A stretch of DNA of 64,000 nt, taken from NCBI RefSeq assembly GCF_014252955.1, contig NZ_JACMIA010000001.1, positions 2,378,258-2,442,257 on the forward strand. Reading direction: 5' to 3'. The notes beneath the pieces are model-generated. The model had not been told where the DNA came from, searched no databases, and saw nothing but the letters and a program-made list of their open reading frames with translations. Source of the DNA: Stappia sp. 28M-7 (GTDB taxonomy: Bacteria; Pseudomonadota; Alphaproteobacteria; Rhizobiales; Stappiaceae). This document shows positions 46,912 through 56,129 of the stretch, in pieces. The position numbers and the translations under genes were made by a program. Every line of letters begins with the position of its first letter. The first letter of the stretch is position 1.

Positions 46912-49900
46912 TCAGGCGGCAGCAGTTTCGGCCTCAGCAAGGCGCACCAGCTTGAGCAGGACGGCGGCACTGCCCTTGAGCCGCTGCTCGGCGCTGTCCC
47001 AGTCGCGCACCAGAACCACCTTCTGATCGGGGCGGATCTTCGCCAGCACACCCTGCTCGGCGATGTAGGAGACCAGGCCAGCCGGATTGGCGAAGGAGCT
47101 GTTGCGGAAGGCGATGACCACGCCCTTCGGTCCGGCATCGATCTTCTCCACATTGGCCCGGCGGCACAGCCCCTTGATGAAGACGATCTTCAACAGGTGC
47201 TCCACCTCTTCCGGCAGCGGACCGAAACGGTCGATGAGCTCGGCGCCGAACGCATCGATATCTTCCGGCGCCGAAAGGTCCGCCAGACGCCGATAGAGCG
47301 ACAGGCGCAGCGGCAGGTCGGCGACATAGCTCTCCGGAATGAGAACCGGCGTGCCGACCTGGATCTGCGGAGACCAGGTCTCTTCCGCTTCCGTGTCGTC
47401 GCCGGTGCGCAGCTGCGCCACCGCCTCCTCCAGCATCTGTTGGTAGAGTTCGAAACCGACTTCCTTGATGTGGCCCGACTGCTCCTCGCCGAGCAGGTTG
47501 CCCGCACCGCGAATGTCGAGATCGTGGCTGGCGAGCTGGAAGCCGGCACCGAGGCTGTCGAGCGACTGCAGCACCTTGAGACGGCGGTCGGCGGTGGTCG
47601 TCAGCGACTTGTTGGCCGGCACCGTGAACAGCGCATAGGCCCGCGTCTTCGACCGGCCGACACGCCCGCGCAGCTGGTAGAGCTGGGCAAGGCCGAACAT
47701 GTCCGCCCGGTGGACGATCAGCGTGTTGGCGGTCGGAATATCGAGGCCCGACTCAACGATGGTCGTCGACAGCAGCACGTCGTATTTGCCCTCGTAGAAG
47801 GCGTTCATGACGTCTTCCAGCTCGCTCGGCGCCATCTGGCCATGCGCCACCGCGACCTTCACCTCCGGCACGCTCTGCTCGAGGAAAGCCTTCTGGTCGG
47901 CGAGATCCGAGACGCGCGGGCAGACATAGAAGCTCTGCCCGCCGCGATAGCGCTCGCGCAGCAGCGCCTCGCGCACCACCACCGGATCGAACGGCGAGAT
48001 GAACGTGCGCACGGCAAGCCGGTCCACCGGCGGCGTCGCGATCAGCGACAATTCCCGCACGCCGGTCAGCGCCAGCTGCAGGGTGCGCGGGATCGGCGTT
48101 GCCGACAGGGTCAGCACATGCACCTCGGATTTCAGCTCCTTGAGCTTCTCCTTGTGCTTCACGCCGAAATGCTGCTCCTCGTCGATGATCAGCAGGCCGA
48201 GATCGCGGAAGGTGACGCCCTTGCCGAGCAGGGCGTGCGTGCCCACGACGATATCGACCGAACCGTCGGCGAGGCCCTTCTTGGTCGCCGCAAGGTCTTT
48301 GGCCGGCACCAGCCGCGAGGCATGGGCAACATTGATCGGCAGGCCCTGGAAGCGCTCGGAGAACGTCTTGAAGTGCTGGCGGGCCAGCAGTGTCGTCGGC
48401 ACGACCAGCGCAACCTGGCGCCCCGTCATCGCGGCGATGAAGGCAGCGCGCAGGGCAACCTCAGTCTTGCCGAAACCGACGTCGCCGCAAACCAGCCGGT
48501 CCATCGGGCGTCCGGATGCGAGATCCTCGAACACCGCATCGATGGCGTTGAGCTGGTCCTCGGTCTCGTCATAGGGGAAGCGCGTCGCAAACTCGTCGTA
48601 GACGCCTTCCGGCGGAACGATGGGCGGAGCAGTGCGCAGGGCCCGGGCGGCAGCGGTCTTGATCAACCCGTCGGCGATCTCGAGGATCCGCTTCTTCATC
48701 CGGGCCTTGCGGGCCTGCCAGGCCCCGCCGCCCAGCTTGTCGAGCTGCGCCTCGGTGTCTTCCGATCCGTAGCGGGTCAGAAGCTCGATGTTCTCGACCG
48801 GCAGGAACAGCTTGTCGCCGCCGGCATATTGCAGCTCGAGACAATCGTGCGGCGCGCCGGCCGCCTCGATGGTGCGCAGGCCGATGAAGCGGCCGATGCC
48901 GTGGTCGACGTGGACCACAAGATCGTTCTGGGCAAGGCTTGCCGCTTCGGTCAGGACATTGGCGCCCGATGCCTTGCGGCGGCGCTGGCGCACCAGGCGA
49001 TCGCCGAGAATGTCCTGCTCGCAGATGACGGTCAGGCCGTCGACCTCGAAGCCCTGCTCGATGCCGAGCACGGCGAGCGCAGCCATGCCCTTGGGCAGGC
49101 CCAGCGCATCACGGTCGGTCGCAACGGGCGCGGCACGATCAAGCCCGTGGTCGGCCAGCACATGCGACAGGCGCTCGCGCGATCCCTCGCTCCAGCAGGC
49201 GATGACGATGCGGTCGCCTGCCTTGCGGCGAGCGCTGGCATGCGCCGCCAGCGCGTCGAAGACGTTGACATCGCCCGCCGAGCGTTCGGCCGCGAAGCTG
49301 CGGCCCTGCCGGCCGCCGAGCTCCAGCACCTGCTGCCCCGTTCCGGGCGGCACGTCGAAGGCCGACAGGCGCAGGCTCGCACCATCGGCAAGGGAGGTCG
49401 CCCATTCCTCCCCCGTCAGGTAGAGCGCGTCCGGCGCCAGCGGCTTGTACGGCACCGAGCCGGAGCCGCCTGCCTTGCCCAGCGCATCGACACGCGCCTG
49501 ATAGTGCTCGGAGATCTGGTCCTGGCGCTCGCGCACCACGTCGTCGATGGACGACGACAGGACGAAAGGCACGCCCGCGCAATAGTCGAACAAGGTCGCG
49601 AGCCGCTCGTGGAACAGCGGCAGCCAATGCTCCATGCCGGCATAGCGCCGGCCTTCGCTGATCGACTGGTAGAGGATGTCGTCCCGGTCCGTCGCGCCGA
49701 AGCCCGCCACATAGCCCTTGCGGAAACGGGAGATCGCCTCTTCCGTCAGCACGACCTCGCTCATCGCGACAAGATCGAGATGCTTGATCTGCCGCGTCGT
49801 GCGCTGGGTCTCGGTATCGAAGGTACGCAGCGACTCCAGCGTGTCGCCGAAGAAATCGAGGCGGACAGGCGCTTCCATTCCCGGGGCGAAGACGTCGACG

Positions 49901-50445
49901 ATGCCACCGCGCACGGCGTACTCGCCCGTATCCTGCACGGTCGAGGAGCGCACGAAGCCGTTGGTCTCCAGCCACGACACCAACCCGCCGAGATCGACCC
50001 GGTTGCCCGGACGGGCGCTCCAGCTCTGACTGCGGGCGAAATCGGGCACCGGCACGCGCTGCAAGGCGGCATTGGCGGTGGTCAGCAGAATGGTCGGCCG
50101 CTCGAAGGCCCCGCCCCCGCCGGCAAGCCGGCTCAGCGAGGTCAGGCGCCGGGCAACCAGCGCGGATGTCGGCGATACCCGATCGTAGGGGAGACAATCC
50201 CAGGCCGGCAGGTCGAGCACATCGCAATCAGGCGCGAAATAGGCGAGCGCATCCTGCACGCTGCGGGCATGGCTGGCATCGCGCGCCACGAAGACGAGGG
50301 CCAGGCCCGGTCCTGCATCCTTGACGAGAGCCGCCAGCACATAGGCTTCCGCGCCGTCCGGCACGCCCGTAATGACGGCATTGCCTGTCTTGAGGGAGAG
50401 TTTGTCGACCACGATTCGTTCCTGACCCGGCCAGCCACGCCCCAT
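46912..50445 (-). CDS. mfd: transcription-repair coupling factor Mfd
   Basis: ATP-dependent translocase that dislodges stalled RNA polymerase and recruits UvrA. Length is 1177 residues. Domains in order: a UvrB-like module (about 20-350), the RNA-polymerase-interacting domain with VVHVDHGIGRFIGL near 510, a helicase core with Walker A CGDVGFGKTE near 650 and DEEQ near 750, the TRG motif region, and a C-terminal TRCF domain. The ATG at 50445 lacks a good ribosome site. An in-frame GTG at 50412 with AGGA at good spacing is an attractive alternative start (MVDKLSLKTG). Confidence 0.97.
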   Translation of the reverse strand: MGRGWPGQERIVVDKLSLKTGNAVITGVPDGAEAYVLAALVKDAGPGLALVFVARDASHARSVQDALAYFAPDCDVLDLPAWDCLPYDRVSPTSALVARRLTSLSRLAGGGGAFERPTILLTTANAALQRVPVPDFARSQSWSARPGNRVDLGGLVSWLETNGFVRSSTVQDTGEYAVRGGIVDVFAPGMEAPVRLDFFGDTLESLRTFDTETQRTTRQIKHLDLVAMSEVVLTEEAISRFRKGYVAGFGATDRDDILYQSISEGRRYAGMEHWLPLFHERLATLFDYCAGVPFVLSSSIDDVVRERQDQISEHYQARVDALGKAGGSGSVPYKPLAPDALYLTGEEWATSLADGASLRLSAFDVPPGTGQQVLELGGRQGRSFAAERSAGDVNVFDALAAHASARRKAGDRIVIACWSEGSRERLSHVLADHGLDRAAPVATDRDALGLPKGMAALAVLGIEQGFEVDGLTVICEQDILGDRLVRQRRRKASGANVLTEAASLAQNDLVVHVDHGIGRFIGLRTIEAAGAPHDCLELQYAGGDKLFLPVENIELLTRYGSEDTEAQLDKLGGGAWQARKARMKKRILEIADGLIKTAAARALRTAPPIVPPEGVYDEFATRFPYDETEDQLNAIDAVFEDLASGRPMDRLVCGDVGFGKTEVALRAAFIAAMTGRQVALVVPTTLLARQHFKTFSERFQGLPINVAHASRLVPAKDLAATKKGLADGSVDIVVGTHALLGKGVTFRDLGLLIIDEEQHFGVKHKEKLKELKSEVHVLTLSATPIPRTLQLALTGVRELSLIATPPVDRLAVRTFISPFDPVVVREALLRERYRGGQSFYVCPRVSDLADQKAFLEQSVPEVKVAVAHGQMAPSELEDVMNAFYEGKYDVLLSTTIVESGLDIPTANTLIVHRADMFGLAQLYQLRGRVGRSKTRAYALFTVPANKSLTTTADRRLKVLQSLDSLGAGFQLASHDLDIRGAGNLLGEEQSGHIKEVGFELYQQMLEEAVAQLRTGDDTEAEETWSPQIQVGTPVLIPESYVADLPLRLSLYRRLADLSAPEDIDAFGAELIDRFGPLPEEVEHLLKIVFIKGLCRRANVEKIDAGPKGVVIAFRNSSFANPAGLVSYIAEQGVLAKIRPDQKVVLVRDWDSAEQRLKGSAAVLLKLVRLAEAETAAA

Positions 50446-50461
50446 GCGGCTGACGGAAGGT

Positions 50462-50758
50462 TTAGCTGTTCTTGCTGCGATAGGCGGCGATGGCGCGGTA
50501 AAGACCGGTATCGTGCTCGGCCGGCACCGGCTTGCGTCCGATCATCCAGGCGAACAGTTCCTGGTCGGAAACGTCCATCAGCACTTCCAGCGTGGCAAGA
50601 TCCGCCTCGCTCATCGTGGCGATGTTCTCGCCCACATATCCGCCGAGGAGAATGTCCATCTCCTTCATGCCGCGATGCTGGCAGCGATAGAGAATGCGCT
50701 TGCGCCGCGCGCTGTCATCGTCGCGTTCGCTTTCGGAGGTGACCGTGCGGTCTGCCAT
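50462..50758 (-). CDS. sdhE: FAD assembly factor SdhE
   Basis: Promotes covalent flavin attachment to succinate dehydrogenase. 98 residues with the conserved RGxxE region CQHRGMKEMDILLGGY. It is slightly longer than E. coli SdhE because of a polar N-terminal tail. It is 16 bp upstream of mfd and divergent from recG; the mfd-sdhE-recG order is common in alphaproteobacteria. Confidence 0.92.
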   Translation of the reverse strand: MADRTVTSESERDDDSARRKRILYRCQHRGMKEMDILLGGYVGENIATMSEADLATLEVLMDVSDQELFAWMIGRKPVPAEHDTGLYRAIAAYRSKNS

Positions 50759-50956
50759 GCCGTTTCCTTTGCCTTCGCCTGCATCCCTGGGGACGCCTCT
50801 GCCCGGCCGTATGGGTGCGGCCTTGACAGAACCCTGATCGTGCGCGGGTTATAGCGGTCCCCGCGTGAAACTCAATGCGTGGGGCTGCCGCCGGTTCCAG
50901 CGACCGCACCCTTGGCAGCATGTCAACCAGCCAGAAGACCGGCCCGCCTTCCGTCC

Positions 50957-53065
50957 ATGCGCCCTTCGATCCTCGACCCGCTGTTTGCTCCTGTTTCCTC
51001 CCTGCCGGGCGTCGGCTCCAGGTTGGCCGTGCGGCTTGCCAGCTTGCTTGGAACGGATCCGGAACGCGAGCCGCATGTCATCGACCTGCTGATGCACATG
51101 CCGAGCGGCATCATCGACCGCCGCTTGCGCCCTGGCATCGCCCGCGCACCGGAGGGAGCCATCGTTACGCTCGAAGTGCGGATCGACCGTCATCAGGCGC
51201 CTCCCCGCGCCAGCCGCGCGCCCTACCGCATCTTCGGCCACGACGACAGCGGCGAGATCGCCTTCGTGTTTTTCCATGCCAATTCCAGCTGGCTGGAGAA
51301 GTCCATGCCGGTGGGCGCCGATCTCATCGTCTCCGGCCGGGTCGAGTGGTTCAATGGCCGCCCGCAGATGGTCCACCCCGACCATGTGGTGCCGGCGGAA
51401 GAGGCAGACACACTGCCGCTGGTCGAGCCCGTCTACCCGCTGACGCAGGGCCTGTCGGGCAAGGTGCTGCAAAAGGCTATCGCGGCCGGGCTCGAGCGTG
51501 TGCCGGATCTGCCCGAATGGCTGGACGCGGCCCATGGCAAGCGGGCCAACTGGCCTTCGTTCCGCGAGGCGCTGACCGCGCTGCATCGGCCCGACGAGGC
51601 ACGGCTCGCCGAGCAGGGCGAGGACAGCGCGGCCCTTGCGCGCCTCAGCTACGACGAGTTTCTCGCCAACCAGCTGGCGCTGGCCCTCGTGCGCCGTTCC
51701 CTGCGCCAGACACGGGGCATTGGCCGCAAGTTCGAAGGGGTTTTGAAGGCGAGGATCCTGGCCGCCCTTCCCTACTCTCTCACCAATGGACAGGCGCAAG
51801 CGGTCACCGAAATCGAGGAGGATCTTGCCTCGCCGATTCGAATGTTGCGCCTGCTGCAGGGTGATGTCGGCGCCGGCAAGACCGTGGTCGGCCTGCTGGC
51901 GGCTGCGGCGGCCATCGAGTCGGGCGCGCAGACCGTATTGATGGCGCCGACCGAGATCCTTGCCCGCCAGCATCACGCCTCTCTTGCCCCGCTGTGCGAG
52001 GCCGCCGGCATTCGCCTTGCCATCCTCACCGGGCGGGACGGTGCCCGGCACAAGCGCGAGACGCGGGCAGCGCTGGAGGCCGGAGAGATCGACCTGCTGG
52101 TCGGCACCCATGCGCTCTTCCAGTCGGACATTGCCTTTGCCAATCTCGGACTTGCCATCGTCGACGAGCAGCACCGCTTCGGCGTTCACCAGCGCCTGAT
52201 GCTCGCCTCCAAGGGACAGGGCGTCGACATGCTGGTGATGACGGCCACGCCCATCCCGCGCACGCTGGTGCTCACCTATTTCGGCGACATGGAAGTCTCT
52301 CGCCTGACGGAGAAGCCCGCCGGCCGCCAGCCGATCACGACAGTTGCCGTGCCGCTCGACCGGATGGACGAGGTGGTCGAGCGCCTGCGCGTCGCGCTCC
52401 AGGAGGGCAAGAAGGCGTATTGGGTGTGCCCGCTCGTCGAGGAGTCTGAAAAGTCGGACCTCGCCGCCGCCGAGGAACGACACGCGGTCCTGACTCAGCT
52501 CCTGGGACCGCGCGTCGCCCTGGTGCACGGGCGCCAGAGCAGCGACGAGAAGGACGCCGCGATGCGCGCCTTCAAGGACGGGCCAGTCCAGCTGCTCGTC
52601 GCCACCACGGTGATCGAGGTCGGCGTCGACGTGCCGGAAGCCTCCATCATCGTCATCGAGCACGCCGAACGGTTCGGCCTGTCGCAGCTGCACCAGCTGC
52701 GTGGACGGGTCGGGCGCGGCAAGGAAGCCTCGACCTGCCTGCTGCTCTACAAGACGCCAATCGGCGAGACGGCCCGTGCGCGACTGTCGATCATGCGCGA
52801 GACCAATGACGGCTTCCTGATCGCCGAAGAGGACCTGCGGCTGCGCGGCGAGGGCGAGATCCTAGGTACCCGCCAGTCCGGAACGCCGGGCTTCCGTATT
52901 GCCGATGCAGGCACACAAGGCGACCTGCTGGAAACCGCACGCGACGATGCCCGGCTGGTGCTGGAGACCGAGCCGGCGCTGGACGGCAAGCGCGGTCCGC
53001 ATCTGCGTATGTTGCTCTATCTCTTCGGCCGTGACGAAGCGGTCCGCCTGCTCCGCGCGGGTTGA
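50957..53065 (+). CDS. recG: ATP-dependent DNA helicase RecG
   Basis: Remodels stalled forks and Holliday junctions. 702 residues from the ATG at 50957, where MRPSILDPLFAPVSSLPGVG begins the conserved wedge domain; an upstream GTG at 50879 would add 26 Ala/Pro-rich residues of low family character. Walker A is GDVGAGKT with K308, the DEAH-type box is DEQH at 403-406, and the helicase C motif HQLRGRVGRG lies near 585. The last residues form the RecG C-terminal domain. Confidence 0.97.
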   Translation: MRPSILDPLFAPVSSLPGVGSRLAVRLASLLGTDPEREPHVIDLLMHMPSGIIDRRLRPGIARAPEGAIVTLEVRIDRHQAPPRASRAPYRIFGHDDSGEIAFVFFHANSSWLEKSMPVGADLIVSGRVEWFNGRPQMVHPDHVVPAEEADTLPLVEPVYPLTQGLSGKVLQKAIAAGLERVPDLPEWLDAAHGKRANWPSFREALTALHRPDEARLAEQGEDSAALARLSYDEFLANQLALALVRRSLRQTRGIGRKFEGVLKARILAALPYSLTNGQAQAVTEIEEDLASPIRMLRLLQGDVGAGKTVVGLLAAAAAIESGAQTVLMAPTEILARQHHASLAPLCEAAGIRLAILTGRDGARHKRETRAALEAGEIDLLVGTHALFQSDIAFANLGLAIVDEQHRFGVHQRLMLASKGQGVDMLVMTATPIPRTLVLTYFGDMEVSRLTEKPAGRQPITTVAVPLDRMDEVVERLRVALQEGKKAYWVCPLVEESEKSDLAAAEERHAVLTQLLGPRVALVHGRQSSDEKDAAMRAFKDGPVQLLVATTVIEVGVDVPEASIIVIEHAERFGLSQLHQLRGRVGRGKEASTCLLLYKTPIGETARARLSIMRETNDGFLIAEEDLRLRGEGEILGTRQSGTPGFRIADAGTQGDLLETARDDARLVLETEPALDGKRGPHLRMLLYLFGRDEAVRLLRAG

Positions 53066-53092
53066 CCTCCCGGAACAGCAGCCGGGCCGATC

Positions 53093-53830
53093 TTAGGCGT
53101 CCGTGACCGCCGGTTGCGGCTCGCTCATCTTTGGCAGGCTCGGCGCCAACGCCTCGTACTCCGGGCTGACCAGGCCGGCCGAGATCACCAGCTTCGCCGC
53201 TTCCTCGACCGTCATGTCCAGCTCGATAATCTCGCTCTTCGGCACGTAGAGCAGAAAGCCGGAGGTGGGGTTGGGGGTGGTCGGCAGGAAGACCGCCGTC
53301 ACGTCCGCCCCTTCCGCATCGAGGCGATGGGCAACCTCGCCGCGCGCATCCGTGGCGATGAACACGATCGCCCACAGGCCCGGGCGCGGATACTGGATGA
53401 TCGCGGCCTTCTTGAAACTGTTGGAGCGCTCTGCCAGCACCGTTTCGAAGATCTGCTTCAGGCCACTGTAGAGATTGCGCACCACCGGCATGCGGCCCAG
53501 CAGCAATTCGCCATAGGACAGCAACGTCTTGCCGGCGATGTTCGCCGTCAGGAAGCCGATGACGACGAGCGCCAGGAACGCGACGATCAGGCCGACGCCG
53601 GGAACAGGGATCGGAAGATAGGTGTCCGGATTATAGACATGCGGGATGAGCGGCTTGATCCAGCCGTCCACCCACTGGATGATCGACCAGGTCAGATAGG
53701 CCGTGATGCCGAGCGGACCGGCAATGATCAGCCCGGTCAGGAAATAGTTCCGCAAACGGGTCATTGCCCTTGGCCGTGCCACCGGCGCGGAGATTGGCTC
53801 CAGCTCTTCGGGATTGCTGCTTCCGCTCAT
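53093..53830 (-). CDS. DUF502 family inner-membrane protein
   Basis: 245 residues from the ATG at 53830; an ATG seven codons earlier (53851) has no better ribosome site. Two transmembrane helices (about 25-50 and 80-103 in this numbering) are followed by LGRMPVVRNLYSGLKQIFETV, the hallmark of the family, and a soluble C-terminal domain with IQYPRPGLWAIVFIA and TTPNPTSGFLLYVP. The function of DUF502 is not known. It is convergent with recG, and the pairing is frequent in Rhizobiales. Confidence 0.88.
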   Translation of the reverse strand: MSGSSNPEELEPISAPVARPRAMTRLRNYFLTGLIIAGPLGITAYLTWSIIQWVDGWIKPLIPHVYNPDTYLPIPVPGVGLIVAFLALVVIGFLTANIAGKTLLSYGELLLGRMPVVRNLYSGLKQIFETVLAERSNSFKKAAIIQYPRPGLWAIVFIATDARGEVAHRLDAEGADVTAVFLPTTPNPTSGFLLYVPKSEIIELDMTVEEAAKLVISAGLVSPEYEALAPSLPKMSEPQPAVTDA

Positions 53831-53998
53831 GATCGCTTCACGTCCTGCCATACGGCGGTGCGGCTATGGCCGTTCCGCTCTCGTGCGCTGCCCACCCTCG
53901 CATATCGCGATGTTGCACCGCCGAACTAGCCCCCTGCCCGAACATTTGATAGTCAGCCTGAGCGATTGAGCAAGTCGCCATGGAGACAAACCGCTTTC

Positions 53999-54406
53999 AT
54001 GGACCAGAATGCACCCACGCCCGGCACGTCCTGGGCCCTGCGTCTCGGTTACCGGCTGCTCGGTGCAACGCTGGTGGTGATCGGCATCGTCGGCGCGTTC
54101 CTGCCCTTGCTCCCTTCCACCATCTTCTTCATCGGCGCCACCGCCTGTTTTGCCCGCTCCTCGCCGGCGCTCGAGGCCTGGCTGCTGGAGCATCCGCAGT
54201 TCGGCCCCGGTATCCGCGCCTGGCGCGATGAACGGGCGATCCGCCCGCGTGCCAAGATCGCCGCGCTTAGCGGCATGGCCTTCGGTTATGCGGTCTTTCT
54301 GCTGTCGGCGAAGCCGACGCTGCAGCTGGCAGTCTTCGTCGGCGTCTTCCTGATGGGATGCGCGACCTATGTCGCCTCGCGCCCGTCCGGCTCGGAGCCG
54401 GACTGA
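53999..54406 (+). CDS. DUF454 (YbaN-like) inner-membrane protein
   Basis: 135 residues from the ATG at 53999; a TTG 11 codons upstream keeps the frame open. Family traits are the N-terminal helix, GIVGAFLPLLPSTIFFIGATACFARSS, and WLLEHPQFGPGIRAWRDERAI, followed by two C-terminal helices. Function unestablished. It is divergent from the DUF502 gene across a 168-bp gap. Confidence 0.85.
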   Translation: MDQNAPTPGTSWALRLGYRLLGATLVVIGIVGAFLPLLPSTIFFIGATACFARSSPALEAWLLEHPQFGPGIRAWRDERAIRPRAKIAALSGMAFGYAVFLLSAKPTLQLAVFVGVFLMGCATYVASRPSGSEPD

Positions 54407-54579
54407 AGAAGCCTGATGCCTCTTCCTCACCAGTGGTTTACCATCGTGTGACAAGGCGTCGCACCATGTGATGCCGATCACGGCGAGAGGACAACCGCGC
54501 GCGCAGACTTGCCTCATCCCGTCATCCGATCCCGCCAGGACTGGCCGACGGTCAAACCAGAGAATGCGAGGATTTGGCA

Positions 54580-56040
54580 ATGACCAAGAGATCACATGCC
54601 TTTGCGGGCGCCACCTGCGCCGACCCGCCACTCCTGGCCGCAAGCGTGAGGGGCGCCGTCTGGTTGCTGATGGCGATGACGCTGGCGTTTTTCGCCCTGC
54701 TGCAGACCCAGGCTGCTGCCCAGCCGCTGGACCTTGGTCGCGACAGGCCCATCGTCCTGCCCGAACGGCCAATCCTGTGCGCCCCGCCGCGGGTGATGCA
54801 GAACGGCCGCTGCGTGCGTCCCGACCGGCCGGTTCTGTGCCCGCCGCCGCGCGTGATGCGCGGGGGGCGTTGCGAGATGCCTGAGCGTCCCGCCGTCTGC
54901 CTGCCGCCGAGGGTCATGCGCAACGGTCGGTGCGTGCTGCCGGCCCCGGTGATCTGCGCACCTCCGCGGGTCATGCAGAACGGCCGCTGCATCATGCCGC
55001 CCATCGTCTGCCCGCCGCCGCAGGTCCGCCGCGGCAATCGCTGCGTCATGCCGGAGCGTCCCGAGGTGTGCCGTCCGCCGCGTGTCATGCGCGCAGGCCG
55101 CTGCGTGCTGCCCCCTGTTGTCTGCCGCCCGCCGGAAGTGCGCCGCGGCGACCGTTGCGTGATGCCGGACCGCCCGCCGGTCTGCCGTCTGCCCTACATC
55201 TACTCCGCCCGCGAGCGCCGCTGCATCCTGCCGGTTCCGGTCCCGCCGATCGTCACCCCGCCGGCCTGCGTCGCTCCCTGGCAGTATTCGCGGTCCGCAG
55301 GCGGTTGCATCTGCCCGAGCGGCTATGTGGTCGACCGCGGCGAATGCGTGCGCCGCGACAGCCAGGCCTGCACGTTCCCGTTCGTCTATTCCTCGAACCA
55401 GAACCGCTGCGTCTGCGCGCAGGGCTATCGCCCCTTCGGCGCAGGCTGCGCACCGGAGCGTCCGGCACCGACCCCGCAGGAGAACATCTCCTGGATCCAG
55501 GCCTGCCTGAACTCGGCCGGTTACGATGCCGGCCCGGTCGACGGCCTGACCGGCCGCCGCACCCGCGATGCCTGGGCCAGCTTCCGTAAGGACAGCGATC
55601 TTGGCACCGAGGAAGCTCCGTATACCGACCCCGAGACGCTGGCCAAGCTCTTTGCCGCCTGCAACCCGGCCGGTGAGAACGGAACCGGCGGAACCGAACC
55701 CGACACGGGCACCGGCGAGGATACGGATACGGGCGGCACCGACACCGGCGATGCCGGTGAGGTTCCCTCGGCCGGCCCGTTTGCCGCGGCCCCGGCCCTT
55801 TGCGCCAGCGGCCGGCTCTACAGCCTGCTCAGCGCGGAGGACGAAAGCCTGGAGCCCTGCGGCCGCAGCTGCATCCCGGCGCCGGAAGGCATGAGCGAGG
55901 AGGAACTGCTGGAGCAGCAGGAGCGTCAGGGCATCACCTGGTGCCGCTCCTGCGTCACCGTCGGGGCGCTGGGCATGCTCTGCCCTGCCGCAAACGACGA
56001 CGATGAGGCTGCAACGGACGAGCAGAAGCCGGCGAACTGA
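54580..56040 (+). CDS. secreted Cys/Pro-repeat protein with peptidoglycan-binding-like domain
   Basis: 486 residues from the ATG at 54580 (GAGGA upstream); a TTG two codons earlier is possible. A signal anchor or signal peptide covers about 25-50 (WLLMAMTLAFFALL, then AAAQP). Residues about 63-217 hold seven clear tandem units of roughly 19-22 residues built on C-PPRVM-NGRC-P (two units have QV or EV for RV), then degenerate copies and two longer Cys modules (CICPSGYVVDRGEC, CVCAQGYRPFGAGC). Residues about 301-343 look like a peptidoglycan-binding domain 1 (WIQACLNSAGYDAGPVDGL). An acidic Gly/Thr/Asp linker and a final six-Cys region follow. Every repeat has two cysteines, so a chain of small disulfide loops in the periplasm is likely. 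No function is known to me. Confidence 0.82.
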   Translation: MTKRSHAFAGATCADPPLLAASVRGAVWLLMAMTLAFFALLQTQAAAQPLDLGRDRPIVLPERPILCAPPRVMQNGRCVRPDRPVLCPPPRVMRGGRCEMPERPAVCLPPRVMRNGRCVLPAPVICAPPRVMQNGRCIMPPIVCPPPQVRRGNRCVMPERPEVCRPPRVMRAGRCVLPPVVCRPPEVRRGDRCVMPDRPPVCRLPYIYSARERRCILPVPVPPIVTPPACVAPWQYSRSAGGCICPSGYVVDRGECVRRDSQACTFPFVYSSNQNRCVCAQGYRPFGAGCAPERPAPTPQENISWIQACLNSAGYDAGPVDGLTGRRTRDAWASFRKDSDLGTEEAPYTDPETLAKLFAACNPAGENGTGGTEPDTGTGEDTDTGGTDTGDAGEVPSAGPFAAAPALCASGRLYSLLSAEDESLEPCGRSCIPAPEGMSEEELLEQQERQGITWCRSCVTVGALGMLCPAANDDDEAATDEQKPAN

Positions 56041-56059
56041 TCGCCCCTCCACGCCCGCA

Positions 56060-56098
56060 AAAACAAGGCCGCCCGGAGGTCCTCCGGGCGGCCTTTTC
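56060..56098. terminator. strong bidirectional terminator between repeat-protein gene and glmS
   Basis: GGCCGCCCGGAGG (56067-56079) pairs perfectly with CCTCCGGGCGGCC (56081-56093) and is followed by TTTT on the plus strand and preceded by AAAAACAA, which is TTGTTTTT on the minus strand. The genes converge, so it can serve both. Confidence 0.92.
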
Positions 56099-56129
56099 GC
56101 TTCAGATCAAAAATACGGACGGTTGCCGC

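Noticed and set aside
46888-50742. 1284-codon open frame on the plus strand
   Set aside because: Antisense to mfd and sdhE with no recognisable domain.
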